The notes below the pieces were generated by a model, which was not told the origin of the DNA, searched no databases, and saw nothing but the letters and a program-made list of their open reading frames with translations. DNA of 64,000 nucleotides from Comamonas sp. KCTC 72670. GTDB lineage: Bacteria > Myxococcota > Myxococcia > Myxococcales > Myxococcaceae. The translations under genes and the position numbers were made by a program. Where the stretch lies: NCBI GenBank assembly GCA_014656495.1, contig BNCN01000003.1:496001-560000 (forward strand), read 5' to 3'. Position 1 is the stretch's first letter; every line of letters begins with the position of its first letter. Below are positions 50,541 through 62,533 of the stretch, in pieces.

Positions 50541-50912
50541 ATGGCCCCTCCGGCACTCGCTCTCGCCGCCCCCACGCCGCTGCGCCGCGCCGACCCGGTC
50601 CGGGTGGCCGTGGAACGTCTGGCCCGCTCGCTGCCCGCGCGCACGGACGCCGCGGTGCTCGTGGACCTGCTGGAGGACGACCTCCGTGAGGGCCTCGATG
50701 CGCTGGGCGATGTCGAGGCGCACTTCACGGACCTGCTCGACACGCTGCGGACGGAGGCGCTGACGCCGGCCACGCTCGTGGACTCTGGCGATGATTTGCG
50801 CGTCCTTCAGCAACTGGAGACGCTGCACGATTCGGTCATGCGGCTGCGCAAGCGCCTGTCACAGGCGGCGATGATGAGCCGGCTGGCCCAGCCGCCGCCT
50901 CGCAGCCGCTGA
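50541..50912 (+). CDS. Small helical protein, unknown
   Basis: This 123-residue protein has no Shine-Dalgarno-like sequence near its ATG. The sequence is amphipathic helix with leucine heptads (DAAVLVDLLEDDLREGL; VEAHFTDLLDTLRTEAL; VLQQLETLHDSVMRLRKRL), suggesting a small coiled-coil or helical bundle. It ends in a Pro/Arg tail that runs into the tandem repeats. Codon use looks coding. No family recognised. Confidence 0.55.
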   Translation: MAPPALALAAPTPLRRADPVRVAVERLARSLPARTDAAVLVDLLEDDLREGLDALGDVEAHFTDLLDTLRTEALTPATLVDSGDDLRVLQQLETLHDSVMRLRKRLSQAAMMSRLAQPPPRSR

Positions 50913-51078
50913 CGCGCGCAGCAGCGCCTCGCCCTCCCACGTGTCATTCGCGCCGGCGCGGCCGAGCCCCCTTGCAACCGCTGACGCGCGCAGCAGCGCC
51001 TCGCCCCCAAGTGCCATTCGCGCCGGTACAGCCGAGGCCTCTCGCAGCCGAAACGCGAGGAGCAGCGCCTCATGCCCG
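50898..51078. repeat. Imperfect tandem repeats of about 72 bp
   Basis: Two nearly full copies and a partial third begin at about 50906, 50978 and 51048 (spacing 72 and 70 bp). The shared core CTGACGCGCGCAGCAGCGCC is identical in copies one and two; both continue with a CATTCGCGCCGG stretch and a GCCGAG stretch. Copy three is degenerate, retaining a GAGCAGCGCCTCATGCCC-like core. The first copy overlaps the 3' end of the preceding gene. No coding meaning is evident. Confidence 0.8.
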
Positions 51079-51323
51079 ATGGGCGCTCGGTGCGCGTGGC
51101 GCCTTTCCGCATGGAGCAGAAGCCCGCTCCGCCTCGGCCGAAGAGGCTTCGATGCAGGTGCGGCCGAGGTTCAACGGGGCCGGGAGCCATCGGAGCACGT
51201 CCCGAGCTGCCCCCCACGTCCGATTTGCGTCTGCGCAGGCGAGGCCGAGCTCATCTCGGCCTCGGGGCCCTGCGCGCGTCCGACGTGACCGTCAGACGCG
51301 CAATGCCGAAGCCGAGCCCCCTA
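51079..51323. other. Spacer after the tandem repeats, no gene seen
   Basis: No supported gene. The segment is GC-rich with many scattered GCCGAG/CTCGGC words. It holds a 9-bp perfect hairpin at 51241-51263, listed separately. Confidence 0.5.
51241..51263 (-). terminator. Hairpin downstream of the Pro/Ala-rich gene
   Basis: GAGGCCGAG (51241-51249) and CTCGGCCTC (51255-51263) are perfect inverted repeats around a 5-nt loop, 60 bp beyond the stop of the minus-strand gene at 51324. There is no T-run, so it is a tentative terminator. Confidence 0.4.
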
Positions 51324-52802
51324 TTAGGGCCCCGCCGCCGGTGCCGGAGCCGCCGCGGGTGCGGTCGCCGGCCCCGTCACGGGCGACGGCGTCGCGGGTA
51401 GCGCGAGCGCGGGCCCCGCATTCAGCGGCGCGGGCGTTCCCACCAGCGGCGTTGGCGGGGCGCTGTTCAGCGGCGCGGGCGTGCTCAGCAGCGCGGGCGG
51501 CGACACCGCCGGATTCGAGTTGAGCGGCGCCTCGGTGGCGATGATGCCCGCGCTCGACTGCCCCGTCCCCACGAAGGCATCGAACGACCCCGGCGCGAGG
51601 GGCTGCACCCCGAACGAACCGAATGTCGACACCGTGGGCGGCGTCGCGAACGCCTGCGTCGGCGCCGTTCCGTTCCCCGCCGAGACACCCTGCGGAGTCC
51701 CCGTTCCCTCCAACGTCGCGGCGGGCAACTGGCCGGAGAACGTCGTCGGCCCCGTCGAGGTGACGGGCGCGGGGAAACCACCGCTGATGACGTCCGGCGT
51801 CACCGGCGCCACGGGAGCCCCCGGCACCGCCGCCGTTGGAGCGGGCGTCGTCGTGGCGTTCCCCGTCGCCGTGGCGGGCACCGTCACCGTGGTGACCGTC
51901 CCGGTGTCCTGAACCGGCCCCGTGGCGCCGCCCAGCCCAGCCGTCCCACTGCCGCCCAGACCGGCCGTCCCACTGCCCCCGGTGGCCGATCGCGCGGGCG
52001 GCGGAGACGCCGTCACGGGAGCCCCCACCGTGGCGCCCGGCGGCACCGGCGTCAGCGAATGCCAGCTCAGCGGCGGATTGCCCGTGTTCTCCACGAAGGG
52101 CCGCGAGCGCACCGCCACGCCCCCCACGTCGATGGCTACGTCCTCGAACACGAACTGGATGAAGCCGCGCGGCTCGAGCTGCGGCGGCAGGTTCCACACC
52201 AGCACCACCAGCTCCGTGTCGTCGTAACGGGCCTGCCGCAGGAGCCGGTGCGTGTCGTCATCCGCATACGCGCCCGCGGCCAGCGCCGCCGCATGCACGA
52301 AGGCCGTGTCCGTCAGCAGCTGCCCGTTGCGCCAGACGCTGCCCACGCCCCACACCGCGATGGCGGCATGCGTGCGCGTCATCGCCGTCCAGCCCAGACC
52401 GCTGTCCCCGTAGAGCGGGACGTCCACCAAAACGCCCCCGCCAATCGCGTGTGGCGGCGGCCGGGGCATCGGGCCCGAAGCCCCCTGCCCTTGCGCCTGC
52501 TCCGGCGGGAAGCCCGGCTGCGTCAGCTCGACGCGGTACTCCGTGGCCCCCAAACGAAACGAGGCCTCCAGTTGGCCCTTGTCGCCAAACGTGGCGCCCG
52601 GCAGGGACACGCGGTCCTCCACCGTGAGGGACGCGCTTCCCGTGCCGCTCTCGGCCAGGTCGGTGAAGGGCAGTGAGCCTTGGATGAAGAAGCCGTCTGG
52701 CTGCCCGGTTCTCGCGCTGGCCTCCAGGCCCTCGAACGTGAACCCGCCTGGCGCCGCGGCCAGCAAACCTGACAGAAAAAACGTGGAGATGGGTCCCGCC
52801 AT
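51324..52802 (-). CDS. Secreted protein with Pro/Ala/Gly-rich C-terminal half
   Basis: This 492-residue protein starts MAGPISTFFLSGLLAAAPGG, a plausible signal peptide. Residues 20-245 are a beta-rich globular domain (FTFEGLEASARTGQPDGFFI; TELVVLVWNLPPQLEPRGF; FVFEDVAIDVGG). From about 250 it is low complexity rich in Pro, Ala, Thr and Gly, with a GGSGTAGL duplication and several APLNS/APLNA repeats. Such tails suit a surface or matrix linker. No family recognised; the N-terminal domain does not show catalytic residues. Confidence 0.7.
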   Translation of the reverse strand: MAGPISTFFLSGLLAAAPGGFTFEGLEASARTGQPDGFFIQGSLPFTDLAESGTGSASLTVEDRVSLPGATFGDKGQLEASFRLGATEYRVELTQPGFPPEQAQGQGASGPMPRPPPHAIGGGVLVDVPLYGDSGLGWTAMTRTHAAIAVWGVGSVWRNGQLLTDTAFVHAAALAAGAYADDDTHRLLRQARYDDTELVVLVWNLPPQLEPRGFIQFVFEDVAIDVGGVAVRSRPFVENTGNPPLSWHSLTPVPPGATVGAPVTASPPPARSATGGSGTAGLGGSGTAGLGGATGPVQDTGTVTTVTVPATATGNATTTPAPTAAVPGAPVAPVTPDVISGGFPAPVTSTGPTTFSGQLPAATLEGTGTPQGVSAGNGTAPTQAFATPPTVSTFGSFGVQPLAPGSFDAFVGTGQSSAGIIATEAPLNSNPAVSPPALLSTPAPLNSAPPTPLVGTPAPLNAGPALALPATPSPVTGPATAPAAAPAPAAGP

Positions 52803-52869
52803 CGACGCTGCCTCCTTGGTTCACAAGGTAGGCAGCGGAGCGGGGAACGGCATGCCCCACCCCTCAGAA

Positions 52870-53388
52870 CTAGATGAGGCCGCGAGCCCGGCGAATCTGC
52901 TCGACCGTCTTGTTGTACTCGATGTCGAAGGCGCTGGTGCCCTCCTGCAGGTGCTTCAGGCGGGAGCGGGCCTCCTTGTCGATCTCGTCGTCCACGTCGA
53001 GGTGACGCTTCATGACGGCGAAGATCTTCTGACGCAGGCCGTTATCCGCCGAGTACACCTCTTCGACGTTGCGGCTGATGAGCAGGAACTCAATCATCTG
53101 GTTGATGACGTATTCGATGCCCTCGTCGCCCATCTTGAAGCCGCGGACGTCCGCCATCTCGCGCTTCACCTGGTTGAACTTGGAATAGTCGTAACCGCGA
53201 CGCTCCAGCGCCTCACGCGTCGCCTGGTTCACACGCTCCTCGTTCGCGAGGTACTCACGCATGATGGCCGACAGGTCCATCTCGGCGTCGGCCACGCGCA
53301 TCGGCTCCACCTCGATGTCCCCGTCCTGCATGAGCTGCTGAATGGCCTCGCGCGAGATGATCGGGATCACCTTCGGATACAGCCTCAT
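52870..53388 (-). CDS. DUF507 family protein
   Basis: This predicts 172 residues from the ATG at 53388 (MRLYPKVIPIISREAIQQL). The DUF507 pattern is seen as two halves of alternating helices, the second with RNVEEVYSADNGLRQKIFAVM and VDDEIDKEARSRLKHL. The family is found in deltaproteobacteria and Aquificae with unknown function. Frame start upstream of 53388 is less likely. It lies downstream of uvrC on the same strand. Confidence 0.85.
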   Translation of the reverse strand: MRLYPKVIPIISREAIQQLMQDGDIEVEPMRVADAEMDLSAIMREYLANEERVNQATREALERRGYDYSKFNQVKREMADVRGFKMGDEGIEYVINQMIEFLLISRNVEEVYSADNGLRQKIFAVMKRHLDVDDEIDKEARSRLKHLQEGTSAFDIEYNKTVEQIRRARGLI

Positions 53389-53525
53389 GTCGGTCCCTCG
53401 CCCTCTGTGAAACGTGCTCGGAATCGTCAACCGCTATAGTTCAGCGCCGAGCCCAGTCGCAATGAAAAACCCCAGGAACGTCGCGCTTCCAGCGCACTTC
53501 CCACCAGGTCTGCAGCGGAAATTAA

Positions 53526-55466
53526 TCACGCCGCCCCGGGTGGCAGCCCTCCCTGCGTTTTTTCGTTCACAGGTTCGTGCGCATCGTCCAGGGACGCCTC
53601 GCGTACGGGGTCCTCCGCATCCTCATCCGGGTGGCCATGAAGCCCCGCATGGACGCGCTCCGCCATGGCGGGACCGACGACCTCGGCGAGTTCTTCGATG
53701 GACGCCTCCCCCACCCGCTTGAGCGACCCGAAGTGCCGCAGGAGCTGCTTGCGCCGCGTCTCGCCCACCCCGGGAATGTCCTCCAGCGCCGACCGGACCC
53801 GGCTCTTGCGCAGCACCTGCTTCTGGTAGGTGATGGCGAAGCGGTGGGCCTCGTCCCGCATTCGCGTGAGCATGAACATCTCCGCTGAATTCTGGGACAG
53901 GACGATGGGGTCCTTGCGCCCCACCACGAACACGCGCTCGGGGCTCCGGGCGCTCTCCGCGTCGCGGTCGAACACGTCCAGGTCGCGGCTCTTGGCCAGA
54001 CCCACCACGTCCACCGTCTCCACGCCCACGTCCTTCATCGCGGCGTGCGCGCTGGCCAATTGCCCCTTGCCACCGTCGATGACGAGCAGGTCCGGCAGGT
54101 CATTGTCCTCCAGGCCCCGCTTGAGGCGGCGCGAGATGACCTCGTACATGCTGGCGAAGTCGTCCTGCTTCTCCAGGGTCTTGATTTTGTACTTCCGGTA
54201 GCGCGACTTGTCCGCGTCACCGTCCGTCACCGCCACCTGCGAGGCGACGATGGCCGAGCCCTGGAAATGCGAGATGTCGAAGCACTCCATGCGGCGCGGG
54301 AAGTTGCGCAGCCCCAGCCGCTGCTGGAGCCGCGACAACACGGTGTCCGTCTCGTCCTTCGTGCGGCGGCGCTCCACGAAGGCCTGTTCGGCGTTCTTCG
54401 CGGCCATCTTCACCAAATCCAGCTTCTCGCCGCGCTTGGGCACGAGCACGCGCACGCGCTCACCCTTGCGCTCGGAGAGCAGCGCCTCGAGCCCGTCCGT
54501 GCCGTCCTCCAGTTCCAGCGGCAGCAGCACCTCTTCGGGCACGAAGCTGCCCTGGTCGTAGTAGAGGTTCACGAACGAGGCGAGCAGCTCCTCGTCGGGG
54601 AACTCCTGGCTGCCGAAGGGGAAGGACTGTCCGCCGTTGAGGCGGCCCTGACGCACCCAGAGGACATAGAACAGGATGCGGTCGCCCTCGCGGTGGAAGG
54701 CGAAGACGTCCTGGTCCTTGAAGTCGGTGGTGGCGACCTTCTGGCGCTCCAGGCTGCGCTCGATGGCGCTCAGCTGGTCCCTCACCCGCGCGGCCTCTTC
54801 GAACTTCAACTCCTGGGCGGCGCGCTTCATGCGCAGGCGCAGGCCCTCCACCAGCTCGCCGCCCTTGCCCTCCAGGAACATCACCACTTCGTTGACGCTG
54901 CGGTGGTACTGGTCCTGCGGAACCGGGTACACGCACGGCGCCGGGCAGCGGCCAATCTGGTGCAGCAGGCAGGGCCGCTTGCGGTTGGCCAGCACGTGGT
55001 CGGTGCAGGTCCGCAGGTGGAAGAAGCGGTTGATGACCCGCAGCGTCTCGCGGATGGCGCCCGCGCTGGAGTACGGCCCGAAGTAGCGCGCGCCGTCGCG
55101 CTCGTACTTGCGCACCACCTCCAGGCGCGGGTACGGCTGGCTCTTGTCCAACCGCAGGGAGATGAACTGCTTGTCGTCCTTGAGCAGGACGTTGAAGCGC
55201 GGCCGGTGCTTCTTGATGAGCTCGTTTTCGAGGAGCAGCGCCTCCTTCTCGTTGCTGACGAGCACCGTCTCCAAGTCGCCGAGGAGCTGATCCAACAGCG
55301 ACACGAAGACGCGCGTGTCGCCGGTGCGGTTGAAGTACGACCGCACGCGGCTGCGCAGGTTGACGGCCTTGCCCACGTAGATGATCTGCCCGCGGCGGTC
55401 CTTCATCAGGTACACGCCGGGCTCGGTGGGCAGTGCGTCCAGCTTCTCCAGGAGCTTCGCGTCCAT
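53526..55466 (-). CDS. uvrC: Excinuclease ABC subunit C
   Basis: This 646-residue nuclease makes both incisions in nucleotide excision repair with UvrB. The N-terminal GIY-YIG domain is at about 14-95 ([20 protein letters not shown]), a UVR motif follows at about 205-240 ([18 protein letters not shown]), then the RNase H-like domain ([41 protein letters not shown]) and C-terminal helix-hairpin-helix ([20 protein letters not shown]). An extra acidic tail of about 40 residues ends PPGAA. It lies 17 bp after uvrB. Confidence 0.97.
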   Translation of the reverse strand: MDAKLLEKLDALPTEPGVYLMKDRRGQIIYVGKAVNLRSRVRSYFNRTGDTRVFVSLLDQLLGDLETVLVSNEKEALLLENELIKKHRPRFNVLLKDDKQFISLRLDKSQPYPRLEVVRKYERDGARYFGPYSSAGAIRETLRVINRFFHLRTCTDHVLANRKRPCLLHQIGRCPAPCVYPVPQDQYHRSVNEVVMFLEGKGGELVEGLRLRMKRAAQELKFEEAARVRDQLSAIERSLERQKVATTDFKDQDVFAFHREGDRILFYVLWVRQGRLNGGQSFPFGSQEFPDEELLASFVNLYYDQGSFVPEEVLLPLELEDGTDGLEALLSERKGERVRVLVPKRGEKLDLVKMAAKNAEQAFVERRRTKDETDTVLSRLQQRLGLRNFPRRMECFDISHFQGSAIVASQVAVTDGDADKSRYRKYKIKTLEKQDDFASMYEVISRRLKRGLEDNDLPDLLVIDGGKGQLASAHAAMKDVGVETVDVVGLAKSRDLDVFDRDAESARSPERVFVVGRKDPIVLSQNSAEMFMLTRMRDEAHRFAITYQKQVLRKSRVRSALEDIPGVGETRRKQLLRHFGSLKRVGEASIEELAEVVGPAMAERVHAGLHGHPDEDAEDPVREASLDDAHEPVNEKTQGGLPPGAA

Positions 55467-55483
55467 GACGGCCCCCTCCCCCG

Positions 55484-57604
<2,121 letters not shown>

Positions 57605-57657
57605 ACCCGCGAGATCTAACACCGCGCGGGTGGGAAGACCGGATGTTCGTGTCCCTG

Positions 57658-59337
57658 CTACTTCGAAGTGTCCTGTCCCTTCAGCGCCTCCAGGGACTGC
57701 AGCCGGGCGGCCTCGAACTCGTCACCCTTGTTCCAGCGCGGCATCTCCGGGCTGCGGGCCACGTGGGCGCCCAGCAGGAAGAACAGGCGCACGTCCTCCA
57801 CCGCCCCGGAGAAGTCCCATTCCGGGCGCAGCTCGTCCGACGGCTGGTGGTAGTGCTTCGACTCCCAGAGCTCCCGCTGCTGCTTGCCCCAGCCCTCCGG
57901 CTTGCCAATGAAGTCCATCCCACTGCCGAAGTAGGCGGCGGGGATGCCCCGCTTGGCGAAGCTGAACTGGTCGGACCGGTAGAAGAAGCCCCGGTCGGAG
58001 AGCTGATCCGCCTTGACCACCCGGCCTTGTGCCTTGGCCAGGGCGGTGAGCGTCGCGTCGAGGTTGGACTTGCCCAGACCAATGACGGTGATGTCGCGCG
58101 TGCGGCCGTGGATGTTGGCGCCGTCGATGTTGAGGTTCGCCGCGACACGGCCGTGGGGCACGGGCGGGTGCTCGGCCAGGTATTGGGAGCCCAGCAGGCC
58201 CTGCTCCTCCGCGGCCACGGCGGCGAAGAGGATGGAGCGGCGCGGCGCCTTCGGCAGGGCCGCGAACGCCTTGGCGACGTTGAGCATGGCCGCCACGCCG
58301 GACGCGTTGTCGAGCGCGCCGTTGTAGATGGTGTCCTCGCCCGGCTTGCCGCCCTCCTTCTTGCCCAGGTGGTCATGGTGCGCGGTGTAGAGCACCACTT
58401 CCCGGGACAGCTTCGGGTCGCTTCCGGGAAGCAGCGCCAGCACGTTGGCGGTGGGGCTGCGGCGCACCGTGTTCGTCAGCCGCGTCGTCACCGTCACCCC
58501 GAGCGGCACCGGCTGGAAGTCGCGCTTCTGCGCGGCGGCCTGCAGCGCGGTCAAATCCCTGCCCGCCATCTGCAACACCCGGCCCGTGGCCGCCGAGGTC
58601 ATCCAGGCCTTCACCTGGAGCCGGGGCCCCTCCGCGGCCGGCAGCTCGAACTGCTCGCCCGTCCACGAGGTCTGCACCACCTGCCACGGATAGCCCGCGC
58701 TCGGCGTGGTGTGGATGATGATGGCGCCCGCTGCGCCCATCTTCGCGGCCTGCTCGTACTTGTAATCCCAGCGGCCGTACCAGAGCCGCGTCTTCCCGGC
58801 GAAGAGCTGCGGATCATCCTCCGGGTCGCTGTTGAGGATGAGCAGCGTCTTGCCGCGCAGCTCCATCCCCTTGAAGTCGTCCCACTGATACTCCGGCGCC
58901 TGGATTCCGTAGCCCACGAAGACGAGTTCGGAGGACTCCAGCTTCGACTCGGGCGCCTGCACCCCGGACACGGCGATGAAGTCGTCGTGGAACTTCAGGC
59001 GCACGTCGTTCGTGGCGCCCTTGAACGACAGCTCCTGGGTGCTGCTGGTGATGCCCACCAGGTCGAAGGGCTGGAAGTAGGTGCCATCCGTGCCCAGCGG
59101 CTTCAGGCCGAGCGCCTCGAACTGAGCAGCGATGTACGCCTGCCCCAGCGCGTCACCACGTGTGCCGGGTCCACGCCCTTCCAACAGGTCATGCGCGAGG
59201 AAGCGCACGTGCGCGCGCAGCACTTCCGGAGCGATGACGCCGGACGCGGACTTCTCCGCGGGCGTCGTCAACGGCACGCGCTGCGCGAGCGCTGGAGCGG
59301 AGCAGAGGGCGAGGAGCAGGGGCAGCGAGCGCATCAT
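57658..59337 (-). CDS. Exported M28 family zinc peptidase
   Basis: This predicts 559 residues from the ATG at 59337, giving a signal peptide ([16 protein letters not shown]). A PA-type insert domain (about 120-290; [34 protein letters not shown]) is inserted before the peptidase. Zinc ligands of the M28 co-catalytic site are seen in [37 protein letters not shown] and the final histidine in [10 protein letters not shown]. It should be an extracytoplasmic aminopeptidase. Its gene start lies 47 bp past the cysS stop. Confidence 0.92.
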   Translation of the reverse strand: MMRSLPLLLALCSAPALAQRVPLTTPAEKSASGVIAPEVLRAHVRFLAHDLLEGRGPGTRGDALGQAYIAAQFEALGLKPLGTDGTYFQPFDLVGITSSTQELSFKGATNDVRLKFHDDFIAVSGVQAPESKLESSELVFVGYGIQAPEYQWDDFKGMELRGKTLLILNSDPEDDPQLFAGKTRLWYGRWDYKYEQAAKMGAAGAIIIHTTPSAGYPWQVVQTSWTGEQFELPAAEGPRLQVKAWMTSAATGRVLQMAGRDLTALQAAAQKRDFQPVPLGVTVTTRLTNTVRRSPTANVLALLPGSDPKLSREVVLYTAHHDHLGKKEGGKPGEDTIYNGALDNASGVAAMLNVAKAFAALPKAPRRSILFAAVAAEEQGLLGSQYLAEHPPVPHGRVAANLNIDGANIHGRTRDITVIGLGKSNLDATLTALAKAQGRVVKADQLSDRGFFYRSDQFSFAKRGIPAAYFGSGMDFIGKPEGWGKQQRELWESKHYHQPSDELRPEWDFSGAVEDVRLFFLLGAHVARSPEMPRWNKGDEFEAARLQSLEALKGQDTSK

Positions 59338-59384
59338 GGTGTCCCGAGCCCTAACACGAAGCCCGGGACACCCGAAGCGCCGCC

Positions 59385-60878
59385 TCACCCCTGGACCGGC
59401 GCCACCTTCCACGTCGTGCCAGCGGGCGTGTCCATGATTTCCACGCCCTTCTGCTTCAACTCGCTTCGCACCCGGTCCGCGGCGGCGAAGTCCTTGGCGG
59501 CGCGAGCAGCGGTGCGCTCGCCCAGCAGGCGCTCCACGTCCGCCACGTCGATGCCGCGCTCACGCACGGCGCGCTCCCGGCGGCGAAGCAGCCACGCGTC
59601 CGGCACGTCCTCGAAGAGGCCCAGCACGCCGGACACCCGGCGCACGTCCTCACGCAGGGCCTGGAGCGTGCGGCCCATGAGCGCCTTGTCCTTCACCGGC
59701 GGCTTGTCCGCGAGCTCGTTCATCATCCCGAAGAGCCCCGACAGCGCGCCCAGGCCACCCGCGGAGTTGAAGTCGTCGTCCATGGCGGACTCGAACTCGG
59801 CGAAGAAGCGGTGGGGCTCGCCGTGCAGCGGCCCCTTGCCGAAGTCCTTGCCCGCCACGCGCTCGTCGACCTTGCGGAGCGTCTCGTAGAAGTACTCCAT
59901 GCGCGCTTCCGCGTCCGCCAGCGCCTTGTCGGAGAAGGACAGCGGGTGGCGGTAGTGCGTGGAGAGGAAGAAGAAGCGCAGCGCCTCCGGGTCCACCTTG
60001 GTCAGCGCGTCGCGCAGGCGCACCACGTTGCCCAGCGACTTGGACATCTTCGCGCCTTCCAGGTCCAGGAAGCCGCAGTGCATCCAGTACCGGGCGAAGG
60101 TCACGCCGTTGGCGGACTCGCTCTGCGCGATTTCGTTTTCGTGGTGCGGGAAGATGAGGTCCAGCGCGCCGCCGTGGATGTCGAACGTCTCACCCAGGTA
60201 CTTGGCGCTCATGGCGGAGCACTCGATGTGCCAGCCGGGCCGGCCCGGGCCCCAGGGGCTCTCCCACGCGGGCTCGCCGGGCTTGGCGGCCTTCCACAGC
60301 GCGAAGTCGAGCGGCTCGCGCTTCTGCTCCCCCGGCTGCACGCGTTCGCCCACGCACAGGTCATCCAGGTTGCGCTTGGACAGCTTCGCGTAGTCCTCGT
60401 CACTGCTCACCGAGAAGTACACGTCCCCCTGCGACGCGTAGGCGTGGCCCTTGTCCACGAGCTTCTGGATGATGGCGATGATCTCCGGCAGGTGGTCGCT
60501 CACGCGCGGCGCCACGTCCGGCTCCAGCAGGTGCAGCGCCTTGGCGTCCTCGCGGAAGATCTCCACGAAGCGCGCCGCCAGGGCCACCGGGGCCTCGCCC
60601 GTCTCCGCGGCGGCCTTGATGATCTTGTCGTCCACGTCCGTGAAATTGCGGACGTAGCGAACCTTCAGGCCCCGGTGACGGAGGTAGCGGACCACCACGT
60701 CGAAGGAGGTGAAGGTGCGCGCATTCCCGATATGGATATAGCTGTAGACGGTAGGACCACAGACGTAGACCCCCACTTCGCCCGGGACAGCGGGCTGCAG
60801 CAGCTCCTTCTGCATGGTCATCGTGTTGAAGAGCCGGATGGCGGGCGGGGTCACGTGCGGCAATCCTCTTGGGTCCAT
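59385..60878 (-). CDS. cysS: Cysteinyl-tRNA synthetase
   Basis: This predicts 497 residues from the ATG at 60878. It charges tRNA-Cys. Class I motifs: HIGN at 49-52 with the zinc cysteine C40 in VYVCGPTVY, the other zinc ligands in HIECSAMSAKYLG and FPHHENEIAQSE, and KMSKS in EGAKMSKSLGNVV. The anticodon-binding C terminus is regular (DFAAADRVRSELKQKGVEI). A GTG start nine codons in is possible. Divergent from the FHA gene. Confidence 0.97.
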   Translation of the reverse strand: MDPRGLPHVTPPAIRLFNTMTMQKELLQPAVPGEVGVYVCGPTVYSYIHIGNARTFTSFDVVVRYLRHRGLKVRYVRNFTDVDDKIIKAAAETGEAPVALAARFVEIFREDAKALHLLEPDVAPRVSDHLPEIIAIIQKLVDKGHAYASQGDVYFSVSSDEDYAKLSKRNLDDLCVGERVQPGEQKREPLDFALWKAAKPGEPAWESPWGPGRPGWHIECSAMSAKYLGETFDIHGGALDLIFPHHENEIAQSESANGVTFARYWMHCGFLDLEGAKMSKSLGNVVRLRDALTKVDPEALRFFFLSTHYRHPLSFSDKALADAEARMEYFYETLRKVDERVAGKDFGKGPLHGEPHRFFAEFESAMDDDFNSAGGLGALSGLFGMMNELADKPPVKDKALMGRTLQALREDVRRVSGVLGLFEDVPDAWLLRRRERAVRERGIDVADVERLLGERTAARAAKDFAAADRVRSELKQKGVEIMDTPAGTTWKVAPVQG

Positions 60879-60976
60879 AGGCGTGGGTGTGTCCCTCACT
60901 CTAGAGTCTCGGGTCCCGGACAGGCCAGTATTCGAGAGGGGTTCGTCGCCGCCCTCAATCTGGGAGAATGGCCACC

Positions 60977-62533
60977 ATGGCTCCACCGAACCCCAAGCGG
61001 CCCCCTCGGCCGCCCCGCCCGCCCGGTACGCAGGCGTCCCAGGATTCCGACGTGGAGCTGCCCTTCGATGACGACGAGGTCGACCCGCTCCAGGCGGACG
61101 ACCCCAGGCCCCAGCGCGTTCCGCAGTACCCCGCGGGCTCGCGCAAGAGCCGGCGGCACGGGCCGGGCGCCCGGGGCAACAACGACCGGGAGCTCGCTTC
61201 CCGCTTCGACACGTCGCACGAGTATTCGGATCCGGGCTACGAGCCCGCCTTCCTGTACGTCGAGCGAGGCCCTGGCGCCGGGCAGCTCGTCCCGGTGAAG
61301 CAGGGGGCGGTGGTGATTGGGCGCTCGTCCTCGTCGGACCTCCGACTGCAGCACCCGTCCATCAGCCGGCGCCATGCGCACCTGACGCGGCGGGGGGACC
61401 GCTTCTTCCTGAAGGACCTCAGCAGTCAGAACGGCACGTTCCTCAACCGGCACCGCATCGCCGCGGAGGTCGAGCTGATGCCGGGGGATGAGATTTCCAT
61501 GGGCAATGCCCTGCTGCGCCTGCGGGGCCATGGCGGCACGCCCGCGCTGGGCGTGCCCGTGGCCAGCGCCGAGGAGGCGCCTCCGCCGCGCAGGGGCTTG
61601 AGCTCCCTGGGCGTGGCCCTGACGGCGGCGGCGGTGGGCTCGGGCGTGGCCGCGCTCATCGCCCTGTTCTCCATGCGCGCGGCGGGTGACGCAGAGGCTC
61701 CGCCGTCCCCGCCCGCCGAGGCTGCCCCGGCGGCGGCGCCTGGCACGCCGGCACCGCGGCCTGGTGGGGAGCGGTTGGGTGCGGAGCCCGAGTCGCCCGC
61801 CACCAGCCCTGAACGTGAGCCCTCGACCTCGCTCGAGCGCGATGGGGCGGCGCCCCGAACCTCGCCGGAGGCTTCGACGCCCAAGGCGACTGGCATCAGC
61901 GCCTTGAACGTCGCGAGGGGGACCACGAAACAGGTGCGCCCCGTCGCAGTCACCACGAGCGAACGGGCCACGACGGGCGGCGAGGCGTCCGCGGACAGCG
62001 GGCGGCAGGGTCCGGCACGAAACGCCGACTCTGGCGCTGCGCCCCGGCAGCGCACGGGCGACGCGCGGGCGCGCGGGCAGTCTTCCTCGGCGGGCGATGC
62101 AGCCGCCATGGCACCCGCGGGGTCCAGCAAGGCGACCGAGGTCTTGCGCCTCTACGAAGCCGGAAACGTGACGGCGGCGAGAGAGCTGGCCCAGACGGAG
62201 AACCTGTCCCACCTGCACGAGCAGCTCGTCCGGTTCGAGGCCGCCGAAACGGCGGCACGCAAAGCCCAGGCGAAGGGGGACCTCTCCGAGGCCATCGCCC
62301 AACTGTCGAGCGCGGTCTCCGTGGATGACGCGCTCGCCCACGGATGGAGCAAACACGGACCGCCACTGCGCAAGCAGTTGTCGCGGCTGTACCTCCAAGC
62401 CGGCGTCGACCACGTCGCAGCAGGCCGGTCCACCGAGGCACGCACCGCCTTCGAGCAGGCTCTGAAGCACGACACGGGGAACCGCGAAGCACGCGAGAAC
62501 CTCGCCCGGCTCAGCGGCGCTTCAGCCCCCTGA
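60977..62533 (+). CDS. FHA domain membrane protein with TPR-like C terminus
   Basis: This predicts 518 residues from the ATG at 60977, which suits the GGGAG site better than the ATG three codons earlier. A Pro-rich lead gives way to an FHA domain (about 85-190: GAVVIGRSSSSDLRLQHPSI, SRRHAHL, DLSSQNGTFLN), which binds phosphothreonine peptides. One transmembrane helix follows (LGVALTAAAVGSGVAALIAL). A long Ala/Pro/Ser/Thr-rich spacer leads to a tetratricopeptide-like tail (VDHVAAGRSTEARTAFEQAL). It links Ser/Thr kinase signalling to the membrane by inference. Its 3' end overlaps the convergent gene by 23 bp. Confidence 0.88.
   Translation: MAPPNPKRPPRPPRPPGTQASQDSDVELPFDDDEVDPLQADDPRPQRVPQYPAGSRKSRRHGPGARGNNDRELASRFDTSHEYSDPGYEPAFLYVERGPGAGQLVPVKQGAVVIGRSSSSDLRLQHPSISRRHAHLTRRGDRFFLKDLSSQNGTFLNRHRIAAEVELMPGDEISMGNALLRLRGHGGTPALGVPVASAEEAPPPRRGLSSLGVALTAAAVGSGVAALIALFSMRAAGDAEAPPSPPAEAAPAAAPGTPAPRPGGERLGAEPESPATSPEREPSTSLERDGAAPRTSPEASTPKATGISALNVARGTTKQVRPVAVTTSERATTGGEASADSGRQGPARNADSGAAPRQRTGDARARGQSSSAGDAAAMAPAGSSKATEVLRLYEAGNVTAARELAQTENLSHLHEQLVRFEAAETAARKAQAKGDLSEAIAQLSSAVSVDDALAHGWSKHGPPLRKQLSRLYLQAGVDHVAAGRSTEARTAFEQALKHDTGNREARENLARLSGASAP

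Noticed and set aside
50807..51217. Minus-strand frame over the tandem repeats with repeated Arg/Cys-rich words
   Set aside because: The periodic peptide is explained by the DNA repeats; there is no ribosome site, and it overlaps the end of a better-supported gene.
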